Notes: generated from the letters alone by a model not told the origin. DNA of 64,000 bases from Isoetes taiwanensis (GCA_021234155.1 JAJEKV010000083.1:1763932-1827931); one strand, 5' to 3'. Numbered from the stretch's first letter, positions 35,243 through 47,576 are shown. Made by a program: numbers and translations.

Positions 35243-35380
35243 TCTTATATATTATAATGTTATACCGTAAGTAGTGCACCGAGCCCTAATTTGAATGGCC
35301 GAGATCATCTGGATGCATCCGAAGGCCTAGATTTATTGCACGACTTACCAACACTGTGATTGGTCATGCTTTGATCTCTT

Positions 35381-36108
35381 AAGGGGAAAGGGTAAATGAA
35401 AAGGGGGAAAGGGAAAAAGGAAGTGGAAAGAGAGAATGTGAAGGGCAAAAAGGCATGGGGAAAAGGGAAAAGGGTAAAAGGAAAAGGGAAAAGGGTGGGG
35501 ATAAGAGAAGAGAAAAAGGCATGGAAAACGAAAAAGGGAAAGGGAACCTGGGAAAGGGGCACGAGGGAAGGAGGAAGAGATAAAGTGTAAAAGGTAAATG
35601 GAAAGGGCATGAAAAAAAAAAGGAAAGAGGAAAAGGTTGAAAAAAAGGAGAAAATGAAGGAGAAAAAAAGCATAGAAAAGGGGAGGAGAAAAAAAACATG
35701 GGAAAAGGAAGGAACATGGGAAAAGGGGGAAAAAGAGAATCGTTGAGGAAAGATGAAAAAAGAAGGGACAAATGGCATAGGAAAAGGGAAAAAAAAAGAG
35801 AGGGAAAGGGAAGGGAAAAAACGCATCAAGAAAAGGGGAAGAGTGAAAGGTTAGAAAAATGAGGAAAAGGGAAGGGACAAGGGGGAACAAGAAAAGGATG
35901 GGGAGAGGGAAAAAGAAAAGGGGCATAGAAAAAGGGAAAGTGAGAAGAAAGAAAAAGGAAAGGGAAAAGGGGGAAAGGGAACCTAGGTAAAGGTGACAAG
36001 GAAAAAGAAAGAGGGAAACGAGAAAAGGGAAGGGGGGAAGGGCATGAGAGAAAATGGAAGAGGAAAATGGTGAAGAAAGGGAAAAAAGAACTAGCAAAAA
36101 GGCGCAAC
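35381..36108 (+). repeat. Polypurine tract 1
   Basis: About 730 bases almost purely A and G on the plus strand, built from variants of GGGAAAAGGGAAAGG, with rare pyrimidines mostly in recurring GCATGG-like words. It starts about 140 bp from the 5' end of H1. Such mirror-type purine runs can form triplex DNA. The long F/S/P-rich minus-strand frames across it are composition artefacts. Confidence 0.95.
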
Positions 36109-36955
36109 AGAGGGCTTGGGCAGTTTTAGGCTTGGATTCAGTTTCGCATTTGATTAGGTTAGCTTGCTAATGAAAACATTACCAGACAAATTATTAATCA
36201 AAGAAATACTCAAGCTAGGCTGATTTTAGTACAAGTCATAATCAATACTTGAAAAAATCTCTTTATCGAGTTTATGATTATTTTTTGTTGAACTGCAAAA
36301 TACATGCAAATCACTATCATTCCACATAGTCAAATATACCATACACATCCAAGTTAAATGACGATGTGCGAAGTCATGTTATAATTTAGGGGTGAGGTGC
36401 AAGGCTCGACAGTTGACTCACTGCCACCAAGACCCTTTCACTTAAATCATCATTTATCTTTCTTGCAATACCTTTGTTGTCTTGTTGTATGAAGCAAGGT
36501 TACGTTACTACATTGCATAAGAAGGACAATGACATATAGAAAATGCATTGCATAAGAAGGACAATGACATATAGAAAATGCAAGTCACTGATAACGCTAC
36601 TATTATGGATATATATTCTATGTCTTAGGTACAAGTTTGATGTTTTTGTAGGCATGTTTTTGTAGAATATCGCCTGTATACGAGATGTGACAATGCAACA
36701 ATTTTCCGGCAGCATATAATAGTGGCAGTTTCAGCATAGTACAGTGGCACAAACAAGGTTATCTGTCCACTTTGATTTAGTCGCTTGTCCACCGCTTTAA
36801 ACAAACAGGCCAAACATATGCATGGCAGAATGGATGGATGTTTAGAAGACATAAGAGATTTACATCATGATTGTATCGTTTCCTATATAGCCAAACAAAA
36901 TTTCAGGCAATTTCTTTAGAAACATTTACAGCTATTTCATTTACTTGACATGAAG
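36109..36955. other. H1 interior with a perfect 35-bp tandem duplication
   Basis: No gene. A 35-base block beginning CATTGCATAAGAAGGACAAT is present exactly twice, at 36511-36545 and 36546-36580, a recent slippage duplication. Confidence 0.7.
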
Positions 36956-37698
36956 TTATGGTTCGTCAATAACAGCACCTAATGTTTCATCCTCATTGCA
37001 CGGCAGTAGTGAAAAAGCACTATATGTAGAACTTCCTTTGCGCAGATGATGTATTGTCCGAAGTACAGCAATTGTGCTTTTATACACGCCTTCTTCATTA
37101 TAGGTTCCAAAGTCAGTGCTATCTTCTTTGCCGTCTTCACATACCTGATCTATTGCCTCATCAATACATGACCACAGGAAAATATCCTGAAGTTTGCTTT
37201 CACATTCATGCACTAAGCTATATAACAACTCAGTTGCATAAAAGGGTTGGTGCAGTATTTTATGGATAAATGGTAGGCGCAACAATATACCTGTATGTTT
37301 ATTATGCTTCTACGTGTCAAAAAGACTTTCTGTGAGTAGTTGTAAGTCATTTCAACTGAGGTTCAGTACACATTAGCAGGCTGGTATGCAGCTTCTAGTC
37401 CTTGATTAGTGCTGCAGAGCATGAAGGCAGCTTTATCGCTGTGTACTCTTTATAACTAGTATCTCTTGCGAAGAAACAAGATGCCCATGCCCATGCCCAG
37501 CTGCTGAACAGGAGTTGCCCCAAATTTATTACCCAAAGTTACACTTGCACCTGCTTCAAGGAGTTTTTCTACCATCCTAATATTCACACTCTGCTTATTC
37601 ATTGGTGTTGTCTGTTTCAGTAACCAGTGAAGTGCAGTATTCCCACCTCCATCTGTCTCATTTACTGGAGCTTGACTAAGCAAAAGGGAGATCAGCAT
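36956..37698 (-). pseudogene. Ankyrin-repeat gene fragment captured in H1
   Basis: The exon-like frame at 37698-37456 encodes VNETDGGGNTALHWLLKQ and then VEKLLEAGASVTLGNKFGAT. These are two ankyrin repeats (GNTALHW and the LLEAGA turn). A second exon-like frame at 37285-36956 encodes HKILHQPFYATELLYSLVHE and an acidic, unstructured tail ending in a stop. The two are separated by about 170 bp that may be intron. Ankyrin repeats bind proteins; the parent gene is unknown. Orientation is opposite to H1, as is usual for captured fragments. Confidence 0.7.
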
Positions 37699-39664
37699 TT
37701 CCTCATATGCATGAGTTGCAAGTCTTTAGAGATGTAAATCATCTAGATCATCTCTTTTTTGTGTGGCATATAGCTTTAAACTCTGCTTTAGTGGTATTCA
37801 TGCTGATGTGCCACTTCTTTGTCCCAACTGAAAACTTTCGAGGCCATTGGAGGCAAAATCAGCTATCAGCATACCTCAGGGGCTGAAGTTGGACCTCAAA
37901 ATAAAAGCTCCGGCTAAATTATTCACAGAACAGACAAAGAAGTAAGATCAAAGCTGGGGATGCTAGAACTGAGGAAGTGCAGGAAACAGGCAAGCGAAAA
38001 CACCGTAAGACAAATAGATCATGTAAATAAATCAAGTACACCATAGCTGGAGTAAGGATGGCATGAGAACAATAGCATCGACCAAAATAAGAATAGCCTC
38101 CAACTTAATACAATATCTTTGGTTACAACTTGAAAGGTTTAGTGTGAAACCATGCAAGCAAAACTCAGTTTTTTTTTTTTTTTTTTTTTGCTAGAGGCCC
38201 ATGATTCGCAAATAACTAGCACTACAAAGATGGGTCGAACAACTAATGCTAGCTTTAACATGCTGCCAAGAAACCCTGTTAGGTCACTGATCTGAGCATT
38301 ATAACTTGCTGTCAAACTAGCATTTAACCCTGTATGCAGCCTACCGAAATCTAACAACAAAACATTTATATGGAAAGCCACAGCCAGTAGCCCTGTGCAA
38401 AAGGAAATAAAACCTACATAGTTGATAAAATTAGGCTTCTACCAGACCTTAGTTTTCAGTCAGAAATGAAGGTCACCTTTAATGTTACAAACTTAGGCCT
38501 GTTACACTTTTGTTAGGGAGTGAAAGTTTGGCAACATCCCAACTATGCTGACACAAAGAAAGTACATTAAATGAGTTAACTGCATTTTCTATGGACATAA
38601 GAACAGACGAACTGTTGTACAAAACACTTTGAGATCAAGATGTTTAGTATCATGATGATATTTAAAATCTTTGACCCGAGCAATAGCTCCTCAATTATCA
38701 ATATATAGCTTTGCTGATCGAAAAGGGAATTGAAGATCCTGGAATAAATTTGATAGTCACGTCATTTTTTAGTACAAGGCGTTGAGTTCAGCTTCTGTGG
38801 TACTTAAACTAACCTCTTTGCTTCTCCAGGTAAATAGACTATTTCCAGGAAAGGATTCAAACTGTGTGGTAGATATTTTATTACTCTCTGATGCACAAGA
38901 AATGAAAACAAAATACAAGAAGTGTCTGATCGGGCAAAGTCATAGAAAAGTTGAAGATGTGGAGTGATAATTGGAAGCAATAAATCCAACAGAAAGAAAT
39001 ATTGTTGCCATGTTGTACAAATCTACTCGTCATAGAAAATTTGGAAACTGTTAGAACTATACACAAATCGATCAGTCTGTACTGCCATGCAGGAAAGAAG
39101 TAGAATAAAGAATGTTAGTAACGGACCTGGATGCTGGCCCCAAATTCTGCGCTGTCTACTTTGCCTACACTAAGAGACCTTCAAATAAATGTAATGTGAA
39201 ATCCTCAATCTGTACTAGAAACCCAGTAATTGCCAGGATGGATTACCTCGGCGGAGCTAGGTTTGCGGGGAGGCATAACCAAATTCATATTGGTGATTTT
39301 CAAGGAATTTAAAAACAGAAGGCACGAATTTGGAGCAAACGCAGAGTGTTCATTCGAGACATGACATTCGGTTTCAAAGCCTCATATTGCATGAAGGCTG
39401 TAGATAAATAATGTGAAGCAAGGTTAATATGAATAGTTGATATGAAATGTCTTCAAACTGTTTGGCTCCTTACTATGTTATATACAAACCTATACAGTCA
39501 TGCAGGTGCAGAACTTACACATAGTTTCATGGCATGGAACGTTGCACATTGTGCTTCTGCTTCTTCCAAGCTAGTGTACAATAATATTTCTATTAACTAA
39601 AAGAGAAGGAAGATGACAAATGCGATGAGGAGGGGCTGCTGCAATACAGGTATAGATGTCTTAC
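37699..39664. other. H1 interior with a poly(T) run
   Basis: Contains 21 T at 38169-38189, which could be the poly(A) tail of a minus-strand retrocopy. The upstream frame ends RPIFVVLVICESWASS before the lysine run and is not recognisable. I found no flanking target duplication. Otherwise no gene is visible. Confidence 0.4.
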
Positions 39665-39768
39665 CTTGTTACACAAGCGATTCCCATTGCAAGTCCAAGG
39701 GCCTTAGCTTCCTCAATCATTCTACCAAATTCATATCCTTCATTCCTCGTTACATGACCTAGCTCTTC
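39665..39768 (-). pseudogene. Captured exon of unknown gene
   Basis: A 104-base open segment bounded by a CAG acceptor (TATCCAG) and a GTAAG donor. It encodes EELGHVTRNEGYEFGRMIEE and then AKALGLAMGIACVTR. The clean splice sites and protein-like sequence indicate a real exon from a host gene carried by H1 on the minus strand. I could not identify the family. Confidence 0.5.
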
Positions 39769-39990
39769 CTGGATAAGAAGAGCTTTTAGCTAGAGAGAAG
39801 AAAATGCAGCAACTGACTGGAAAGCAGAAGGTGATATAGAAACATGCCTTTCTATGTAAGCTAAATTGTTCTCGTATGTGAAGCCCATTTCCACTGGATT
39901 GCAAATGCCAGGATAAACAGCTAATTTAAGAGTAGGTACAGTGCCATCTCCAATGCATTGATAGAGCTAAGATAGTCAGAACACCAACTT

Positions 39991-40176
39991 CTAAAGTTCA
40001 AAAAGGAAAATGGGCAAGCAAAACTTCCCTGCAACAGATATGAAGTAGCAATTGAGGGCTAGCAAAGCTCTTATTCTGTGAAACAAGCCACGCAAATGTG
40101 GTTTATCCTTCACGCTTCCACCGTTTAATCTGGCGAACCTAAGAAGATAAGTCGATGCATAGGCGGTTTCCTGCAT
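39991..40176 (-). pseudogene. Possible second captured exon
   Basis: The frame begins MQETAYASTYLLRFARLNGG and continues SVKDKPHLRGLFHRIRALLA before a GTTGCAG sequence. It lies upstream of the exon at 39665-39768 on the same strand and may belong to the same captured gene. Family unknown. Confidence 0.3.
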
Positions 40177-40591
40177 TAAGTTATTCTTCCACTCCGGCGA
40201 ACCATTTCGACAAAACCGGATAGGAAAAATAAATAAAAAAGGGATCTATCATTGGGATGGGTCGTGGGAAAGATGAGGAAGAAATCATGCCCATCATTTA
40301 TTTGGGATATGATAGTTTCCAGGGAGGCAGTATTCTAGTGCCATAATCCTATTTTCGAAATACGGGTTATGTAGCAAGACCCCTCAAAGAATCGGAGAGA
40401 GGGAGGAACCTAAGGAAAGGAAGGCCAGGAGGAAACGAGCTACGCGACGATTCAGAAATAACTAATTTTTTGAGTCGTACATTTTTATAGATCCAGATCT
40501 TGTGGTTGAAGGTAAGTCCACGTCAAATTTTAGTACACGTGGATAGGCTAGGCTTTGAGATAATGTGACACCCAGGGTTAGGCTGTTGCGC

Positions 40592-41554
40592 TAAAAAAGG
40601 GAAAAGAAAAGGGGCAAGAGAGGAAGGGTGGGGAAAGAGGAAAATGGGTATAGGAAATAAGAGAATAAAACAAATGTGCAAAAGGCATGGAAAAAGGGAA
40701 AAGGAAAAGGAAAGGAAGGGAAAAAGTGCACAGGAAAAGGATCGGCAAAGGAGGAAAATGGAAAGAAAAAAATCCATCAAGAAAAGGAAACGGGAAAAAA
40801 GGGAAAGGGAAGCAGGGGAGTGATTGACGGGAGGGAAAGGGAAAAAGGACAAAAGAAAAGAAAAAGAGAAAAGAAAAAGGAAGGGTTGAAAGAAGGGAAA
40901 ATTGCACGGGAAGAGGGAAAGGGTGGGAAAAGGAAGCACGGAAAAAATAGAAAGAAGAAAAGGGTGGGAAAAAGGTCATGGGAAAAGAGAAATAGAAAAG
41001 AAAAAAGAATGGAAAAGGGAGGAAAGAGAGAGAGGCACGGGAAAAAGAAAATGAGGAAAATGGAAAAGGGGAAGAGAAAAAAGGAAAATGGAAAAGGGAA
41101 AGAGGGAAAGGGTGAGGAGATGGAAAAAGGGAAGGTAAAAATGGCATGGAAAACGGGAGGGGGAAAAGAAAAATGGAAGGGAAAAGGGCACACAAAAAAA
41201 GGAGGAAAAGAGTGGGAAAAAGAGGAAGAGAAGGGAAAATAGGCATGGAAAAGGGCGAAAGAGTAAAAGGTTGAGAAAAAGGGAAGACATGGAAAAAGGG
41301 TGGGGAAAAGAAAAGGCATAAAAAAAGAGAAAGGGGAAGGGAAAAGGGCAAAGAAAAAAGAGAAGAGGGAAAAGGTGGAAAAAGGGAATGGAAAAAGGTT
41401 ATCGGGAAGAGGGAAGCGGGAAGGAAAGGGATGGGGAAACAAGGAAACATGTGAGAAAGACGAGAAAAAAAAGGGAAAGAAAAAAAAAAGTAGAGAAAAT
41501 AAGAAAAAATGAAATGCGGGATAGAGCAAAAGGGAAAGGGAAAGGGATAGGGCT
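40592..41554 (+). repeat. Polypurine tract 2
   Basis: About 960 bases nearly all A and G on the plus strand, with the same word set and the same GCATGG-type interruptions as tract 1. It ends about 45 bp before the 3' hairpin of H1. The word GCGCAACAG bounds tract 1 on its right (about 36,092), and its reverse complement CTGTTGCGC bounds tract 2 on its left (about 40,580). Confidence 0.95.
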
Positions 41555-41596
41555 TTTCTCACTGCATCCCAAAGCATTTACAGGCTCTCAACTTAT

Positions 41597-41624
41597 GCCC
41601 AGCAACGCTGGGCACCATTACTAG
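41597..41624 (+). other. Helitron 3' terminus: hairpin and CTAG
   Basis: A perfect 7-bp stem (GCCCAGC/GCTGGGC) with an AAC loop, then ACCATTA and CTAG at the boundary with T. Rolling-circle transposase uses this as the termination signal. It is nearly identical to 56468-56495. Confidence 0.85.
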
Positions 41625-42313
41625 TTAGTTAATGAAGAAATTCATACAATTGGCTGCCTATTTACGACTTTATAATGCTAATGGTTTCTATGAAACAACA
41701 TTGGTTCTTATGAAAAGGTGCATATAATTTGATTAAAAAACCACTTTGTTTGCCAAATTAATAGTGGTTTATTACCTACATTATTGATTAGGCTACATAC
41801 TTAAAAACGTAGCAATAAAGCATTATTACAAACCAATCAAAAGAACTACAATGAAAAACCATAATGGTGAACAATAATAACAAATTATATAATAAATCAT
41901 GAGTAAGAACCACACTATATAACTATTAGTTGTAAATCAAATTAGGGTGCAAAATCGGTACTGGGTAGCAGAAATCACCGTCCAGACGCCGCTTACAAGT
42001 GCTTAAAATCGGTGTGTTTTAAACACGACGTGCGTGATTGAAGTATTGACATGTAGGGTGCGCGCCCGTCAAATGACAGGCTGAGAGAATCATGAACATG
42101 TTTGGTGCCGGAAACATGAATGCTTGTAGCCCGCCATATTCCTGGATGGCGGGCTAACCCATCTTGAATTCAAGCAAAATGGAGGGACTAATTGTTTCCA
42201 AGAATTGCCTGAACCGAAATTCAACAATTTGCCCTCACCAATTTTGCAATACACTTCAATCCGGGATAGATGAAACCCAATTCCTCTCCCCGTTCAATTT
42301 ACAGAGCCATTGA

Positions 42314-44945
42314 TGCAAAGAAGGAAGAGAGATCGAGGCAAAATTGTATGCAAAGAAGGTAGCAATGAAGAAGAATCCCCTTCTAAAGATTCGCCTTCAA
42401 AGAAGAATAAGAAATTGAGACCGAAAGTGACCAAGAATAAGAGAAATTTCAGGAGAAATTTATGAAGTATTCAACCAAATTAGTACAAATGTTGATGACA
42501 ATGACAAAGGTCGATCCTTGATGCCTTCTTTGAGGGCAAGGATTTACCAATTGCTTTTTATAAAGAAATCTAAGCAGGTTACTATGGTAGAAAGCAAATG
42601 GTGAAGAATTTGAAGGAAACAATGCAAGAACATAAGTTTGAGAGGAATCATGACATGCTTCGTGGCAAGGAAGTCCACCCTCATAATGTCGCTGGCAGGT
42701 ACAAATGGTGTCAAGCCATTGAATCAAGCGAGTGGCCAGATTGTTTCGGCATCCCAAAAAACAATTTCAAATGCTTTTCAAAGAAGGGTGCAAGCTAACA
42801 AAGGGGAAGGACCTTGGTCAATGTTCGTGGAGGAGGAAGCGGATGGATAGCATGTTAGAACACAATAGAGAAGTGTTATCAAGTTCGGGACGAAAATACA
42901 AGAGTTTCTCCATACAAGAAAGACGTGGAAGTATGTATCGAGAGACAGAATAAAGATGGAACATCCATTCACCTTCTTGAAGTCACCAAGTAAGTATTCA
43001 TCCTATATTGTATGGTTCATTATATGTAGCATTTATTTGGCATTCACACAATTTCCTCAGCTTGCAATTCTACCTCGCTTTAGAGAGGAGAATCCTCATA
43101 TCAAAATTGCATTGCGACTTTTTGAGAGGTTGAAACCGAGTTTTGTAAGGAGGATGCGAGAGGCATACATGCTTTGTTGCATTTACCACTTGAAATTTGA
43201 ATACATCATGCGAGGATTGAACAGCCCGAAAATCGGGTGGAGTTCATGACAATTGCAACCGCCATTGTGAGATTTGTGGCCTCGCCCGTAATGTGCAGCC
43301 AAGGAGCATACAATCAAGTGCACCCGTGATTTATGGAGACAAGTGGTCCGCAAAAAGGTGATGATGAGGAGTGGTTTGATCATAACCGCTTGATGTTGGC
43401 GTGTAAAAAATGTGGGTTGGATAGAATTAGAAAATGTCCACAGAAATGGATGGCACGGGTTCAAGACTAGTTACTTGGAAGACATTTGAAAAGCAACCTG
43501 TGGACCAGACGGAGAATTGAGGGGATCCAAGAAAGGCTTTGAGGTACAAACCCTGCCTTGAGATTAGTACAGAAGGAGAGAAGTCCCAAAGAGTTTCAAG
43601 AGGATGTGAAGAAGGTAATATCCGATTTTATTCCACACAATTACATAGCACATTGGCAGGCCAATCAGTTTAAACAATGCGTGTCATCATTTCCAGAAGA
43701 TACAATTGTATCTGTTATTGACTTTGCAGAAAAATTACAAAGATATGAGCCCCACAATGCACCGCATACGTAATTAAGTTTCTATACTTGTTCACATAAC
43801 ATATAGACATGACAAAAGTGCTGATATTCCTGTTCCTGTGCAGACAGAAGAAGACTGTCCAAAGAAGAAAAAAAAAGAACAGAAGATTGGAGCAGATCAG
43901 GAATAGACTCAACAATGGTAGGAAAGTCATAAAAGAGACTCACTTTTACATTTCTGATGATAAAGTGCATGACTCATTATTTGTGGAACACTGCCTACAA
44001 AAGCATGTTGCATGGCTTAAGGAACAATGAGAAGCATTGGGTTTGGAGTGATGGCTGCTCATCACAATTCAAGTCAGGAAAACCTTTTTTTTTCTTGGGC
44101 AGGTAAGGAAATAGTGTGGAACTACTTTGCCACTGCTCATGGTAAAGGTGAACATGATGGTGCAGGTGCTGTTATCAAAAGGCTGTTAAGTAAGGAACAA
44201 CTCAAACACAATGGTGTGCAACTGAGGCATGCTAAAGATATTGTAAATTTTCTCGTGGTACATATTTCCAGCATCTACCGCTTGATGAAACAGATGAGAT
44301 CAAAAGATATTTTTGGGAAATTGAACCTGTTGTTGTGGCAAACATGGAAGAATATGAAATTGAAACACTTAAAGGCACAAAGAAGATCCACTGTGACGGA
44401 CATCCGCTGAGGGAGTAGACCAAACAGGGCTTGCTCATAGATGCCTGTCATGTTTCTCGCTTGTTTTGCATGGATCATAATTGGGACTCCCCGCATCAAT
44501 ACAGTAGATTTGGAAAGTGGGAGGTAACCGACTTAAAACCAGGAGTTGAGAAGAAAAAGGAGACTCTTGAACAAGCCAATGAATGGATCAATAATTTGGT
44601 AGAGGTAGGTGACAATTTTGCGCTGAATGCCGAGGCGATAATTCAGAGGGTGTGGACTTCTACATCCTCAAGTGCACGTAACCCAAATGCACACTTGAAG
44701 ATTCATACAAAGATGGATGGGGGCAAAAATTTGGAGTGCATGAGGTTATCTTAAGTGGATTGTATTATCAATTCTTGGGTAATTTCAAGTATATGTTGCT
44801 CACTAAACAACCCGAAGCCTCCGTGCACAGCCATGTGGTAAGATATCCTAAAATTGATATGGATAAAATTGAAGGCACAGACATGTACAAAATTTCACAG
44901 GAGACCCATGAAAAAATTATGGCCAGTCTACCAATAACATTGTAA
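42314..44945 (+). pseudogene. RNase-H-like transposase-type gene, frameshifted
   Basis: The gene starts MQRRKRDRGKIVCKEGSNEE with a basic, nuclear-signal-like N-terminus. It continues through VRDENTRVSPYKKDVEVCIE, PSFVRRMREAYMLCCIYHLK, a CKKCGLDRIRKCPQKW zinc-type cluster, and RSPKEFQEDVKKVISDFIPH. The catalytic-looking region is VIKETHFYISDDKVHDSLFV, then VWSDGCSSQFKSGK and YFATAHGKGEHDGAGAVIKR. SDG and HGKG..DGAG are hallmarks of a eukaryotic transposon family I know by motif only. The C-terminus is LSGLYYQFLGNFKYMLLTKQ to LPITL and a stop. Frame changes and probable introns break it; acidic residues of SDG and the later DG are candidates for the active site. Confidence 0.7.
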
Positions 44946-45442
44946 TTCTTTGACACTTAACCAAATTGATGGCATTCTTTTCAAGTGATTTGTTGTTCCA
45001 GCACCTAAGCACGTAAGCACACATTTGTATATATATTAATAATAGTGAGGATGCACAAGGGTGGTGTGCATGGACACGCATTTTTTGAAATGAAGATTGA
45101 ATTGTTGTTTAAGAATGTACATTTGTGACATTGGAATAACATTCAATTATTTATTTTGATACCATCACTATCCCAACATTCTTGGCAAAATTATATTGTA
45201 AAGGCATTTCCTCGATGTGACATGTGTCAATTCCAATGGTCGTATCGCAATTATTTAAGCCCGGTTACTTAATTAATTGTTCCGACGCTGTGAGGTTTTT
45301 CAGATAATGACGCGCCTAAGCATAGGATTTAAGCACTAGGCCCCTAATCATAGGATTTCAGCTCTTCTTACGCCCTCACGCCACCGCCTTTAAGCCGGGC
45401 GAATCCGTTCCAATTAAGCCTCGCCCGCTCCGTTTATTTGCA

Positions 45443-45694
45443 ATGGCCTCTCATGATGCAAATGAAACCAAGCACCGTGAGTATGTGCTTAAACAAGTGC
45501 CGAAGATGCGGATGTCACTCCGCAATACAAGGGGCCTACTTCTTCGAGCCGGGTTTCAGCCCGGATTCAAGAAACGCATAATCAAGATCGAGAGGAAGAA
45601 GAAGGTATTATCTTGTTTTGCATTTTTTTTGTTTTGTTTTTTTTTCTTTTTCTAACATTCTTGATTTTCTTGTTTACGTAGTGGAGCAGAAGTG

Positions 45695-45725
<31 letters not shown>

Positions 45726-45860
45726 TGGAAGAAGAAGAGGAATCTGAAGAAGAAGAAGACAATTCTGAGGAAGACAATTCTGAGGAGGAAGAGGAAGATG
45801 GAGAGGAAGAGGAAGAGGCGATGAAGAAGAAGAAAAAAAACAGCTTGCTTTTCGAGTCAT
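45443..45860 (+). CDS. Glutamate-rich two-exon ORF inside the transposon
   Basis: Exon 1 (from the ATG at 45443) encodes MASHDANETKHREYVLKQVP and a basic stretch ending RIIKIERKKK. A T-rich intron-like segment follows and ends TTTACGTAG near 45,682. Exon 2 is almost pure Glu with NSEEDNSEEEEEDGEEEEE, then MKKKKKNSLLFES and a stop. The acidic tract could be a nuclear or histone-like interaction region. The family is unknown, and the low complexity makes coding status uncertain. It sits between the two convergent genes of the element. Confidence 0.4.
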
Positions 45861-46639
45861 GATGAAGAGCCACCACTAAGAGTCGAGGGAGGCAGGAATT
45901 GGAGGAGAATGTGTGGAGGAGCCGTAGCCCTTGAAGACACCCCCGAAGACACCCCCCAAGACACCCCCTGCTCAAAGACACCCCCAAGACCACCCCCGAT
46001 CAAAGACACCCTGAATCGAAGACACCGCCCCAAGGCCTTTTTTGTAAAAATTTGTTAATATACAAAAATTTTTGTCTCTCACAATTTTTCTCTATACTGT
46101 CTCATCTACTTCTTTTCAGCATCACATTTTATTTTTTCTATTAAGTAAAGAATGAATTCATTTGATGTTCTTACTTCTATTACCCATGCAGGTGGCAAAA
46201 CATTGAATTCTTGTACAGTCCATATTCTGCTTGAATGTAACAGTGCTCTCGCTCAAACACTAAGCACTTTAATTAGTTTCAGCAGTGCTTGTGAGTAAGC
46301 ACTGAACACAAGAGCACACAAATATATAGCATAACAAGAAGTAATCGCAAACAAGATTTAACATATATGTTTTACCTAGTGTTTTGGCAATTTTTGTTTA
46401 AGCACTTGGTAAGTTTTAAGCATCCCTTGGCAAAAGATTGAAGTAGATATAAACAATATAGCAAAAACTTATAGACAAGTCTCGCATTGAACTACATAAA
46501 CAATATAGCAAAACATTCTTAAATTAAGATAAAGATGGTACATGAAAAGTGTAGGATTCCTTGGCCTAAATAAATGACAAACAGGGCCAATAATCATGGA
46601 GAATGACAATCGCCATCACCATAAACCTTCTCAATTCCT

Positions 46640-47345
46640 CCTTCACAAACCTCGCAGAATCAGAATCGCTTTTTCGTAAAGTCTTTCCAAGCATAGCTTC
46701 ATAATCTTTCTATCTGTCTTAGGCCAAGGCTTGTATCTGTGTGTGTTCTTCACCAGTAACTTCATTTTTTCCTCAGTCTTGGCCTGCAGTATTTCTTCTA
46801 TCTTTGGAAGAAGGACTGTTAGCACTTCATCATGGACATCCATCTTGAATGCACGGTACCCTTGCAAATTTCGAGGGGCAAGTAAGGTAAGACTTGTATA
46901 ATGAATCATCAAGAAGCAAAGTCTTACCTTTGAATCTTGGGTATGACTCATATATTTTCCCAAGTGGCTTCATCATGACTGGACAGTCAGGTTTGTTAGG
47001 GTGGTGAAAACTGGTCTTCACACATTTTTCCTGTCCCCATACAAATTGAAATTCGTCCCTCAAATCTGGACATAGTACTTGCAGCACATCTTCCACATTA
47101 GAGAGTTGCATTGATGACCATATACCAACACAACACTTCAGAACAAAGTCTTCAAGAAGAACACCGCCTCGGGTCTCAATATCACTTTCTTTAACGCTAG
47201 TGTATATCATTGTCAATCCCCGCCTAAGCGTATGTGTTCATTTGCACCAAATGTTTTTACCAACACACCATTTAAATCCAAGACAATGAGTTTATCCTTT
47301 GCTGCCAAATCAATGTTTAGTACGTTGGAACATCCTGAATACCTA
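46640..47345 (-). pseudogene. FCP1/NIF-type phosphatase domain, frameshifted
   Basis: Read downward from 47345 after a TATTCAG acceptor. KDKLIVLDLNGVLVKTFG carries the HAD motif I aspartate, with Asn where FCP1 has the second Asp. Next come LRPEAVFFLKTLF and, after a frameshift, VLKCCVGIWSSMQLSNVEDV (motif II WSS), FQFVWGQEKC, MKPLGKIYESYPRFKGKTLL and LDDSLYKS (motif III/IV, LLDDS). This motif order is that of FCP1/SCP phosphatases, which dephosphorylate Ser/Thr of the RNA polymerase II tail and other proteins. Two in-frame stops and one frameshift inactivate this copy. It faces the transposase gene inside the same TIRs. Confidence 0.85.
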
Positions 47346-47576
47346 CACAACAGGAATTACTACATGAATAAATAGATGAAGATGAAAATGAAAAATGGGT
47401 TGAATGTGGAAACCTTTCTCAGACAACAAAGCAGATTCTCGACCCAATGAATCAACTTTAATCCTACGATGAATGCAACAAAAAGAAAATCAATAATATT
47501 CAATGTTTAAAGCAACACTAAGTTGTGGCCTTCTTGGCCGATGCCCACACCCCTTTCGTGGTTATTAAGGCATCAA

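Larger units (their letters stand above)
35243..41624 (+). mobile_element. Helitron-like element H1
   Basis: The 5' end is TCTTATATATTATAATG, preceded by A. The 3' end is a hairpin GCCCAGC-AAC-GCTGGGC (41597-41613), 7 bases, then CTAG (41621-41624) followed by T. TC start, subterminal hairpin, CTRR end and A/T insertion site are the hallmarks of Helitrons. Both ends match H2 at 54,093-56,495, which defines the family and confirms the boundaries. There is no Rep-helicase, so it is non-autonomous. It carries two polypurine tracts near its ends and minus-strand gene fragments including ankyrin repeats. Confidence 0.8.

Noticed and set aside
35305-36107. Long minus-strand open frames (up to 250 codons), rich in Phe, Ser, Leu and Pro
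   Set aside because: They lie wholly in polypurine tract 1. A G/A-only strand gives few stops on its complement, so the frames are a composition effect.
39665-39768. Assignment of the captured exon to the TraB family
   Set aside because: Only the general pattern of a Glu-Phe followed by a helix agreed; the diagnostic TraB residues are not present.
40523-41577. Minus-strand frames up to 290 codons and a Lys/Glu/Gly-rich plus-strand frame of 188 codons
   Set aside because: Composition artefacts of polypurine tract 2; overlapping long frames on both strands and all phases show this.
45582-45993. Serine- and leucine-rich minus-strand frames
   Set aside because: They are complements of the GAA/GAG repeat coding for poly-Glu on the plus strand.
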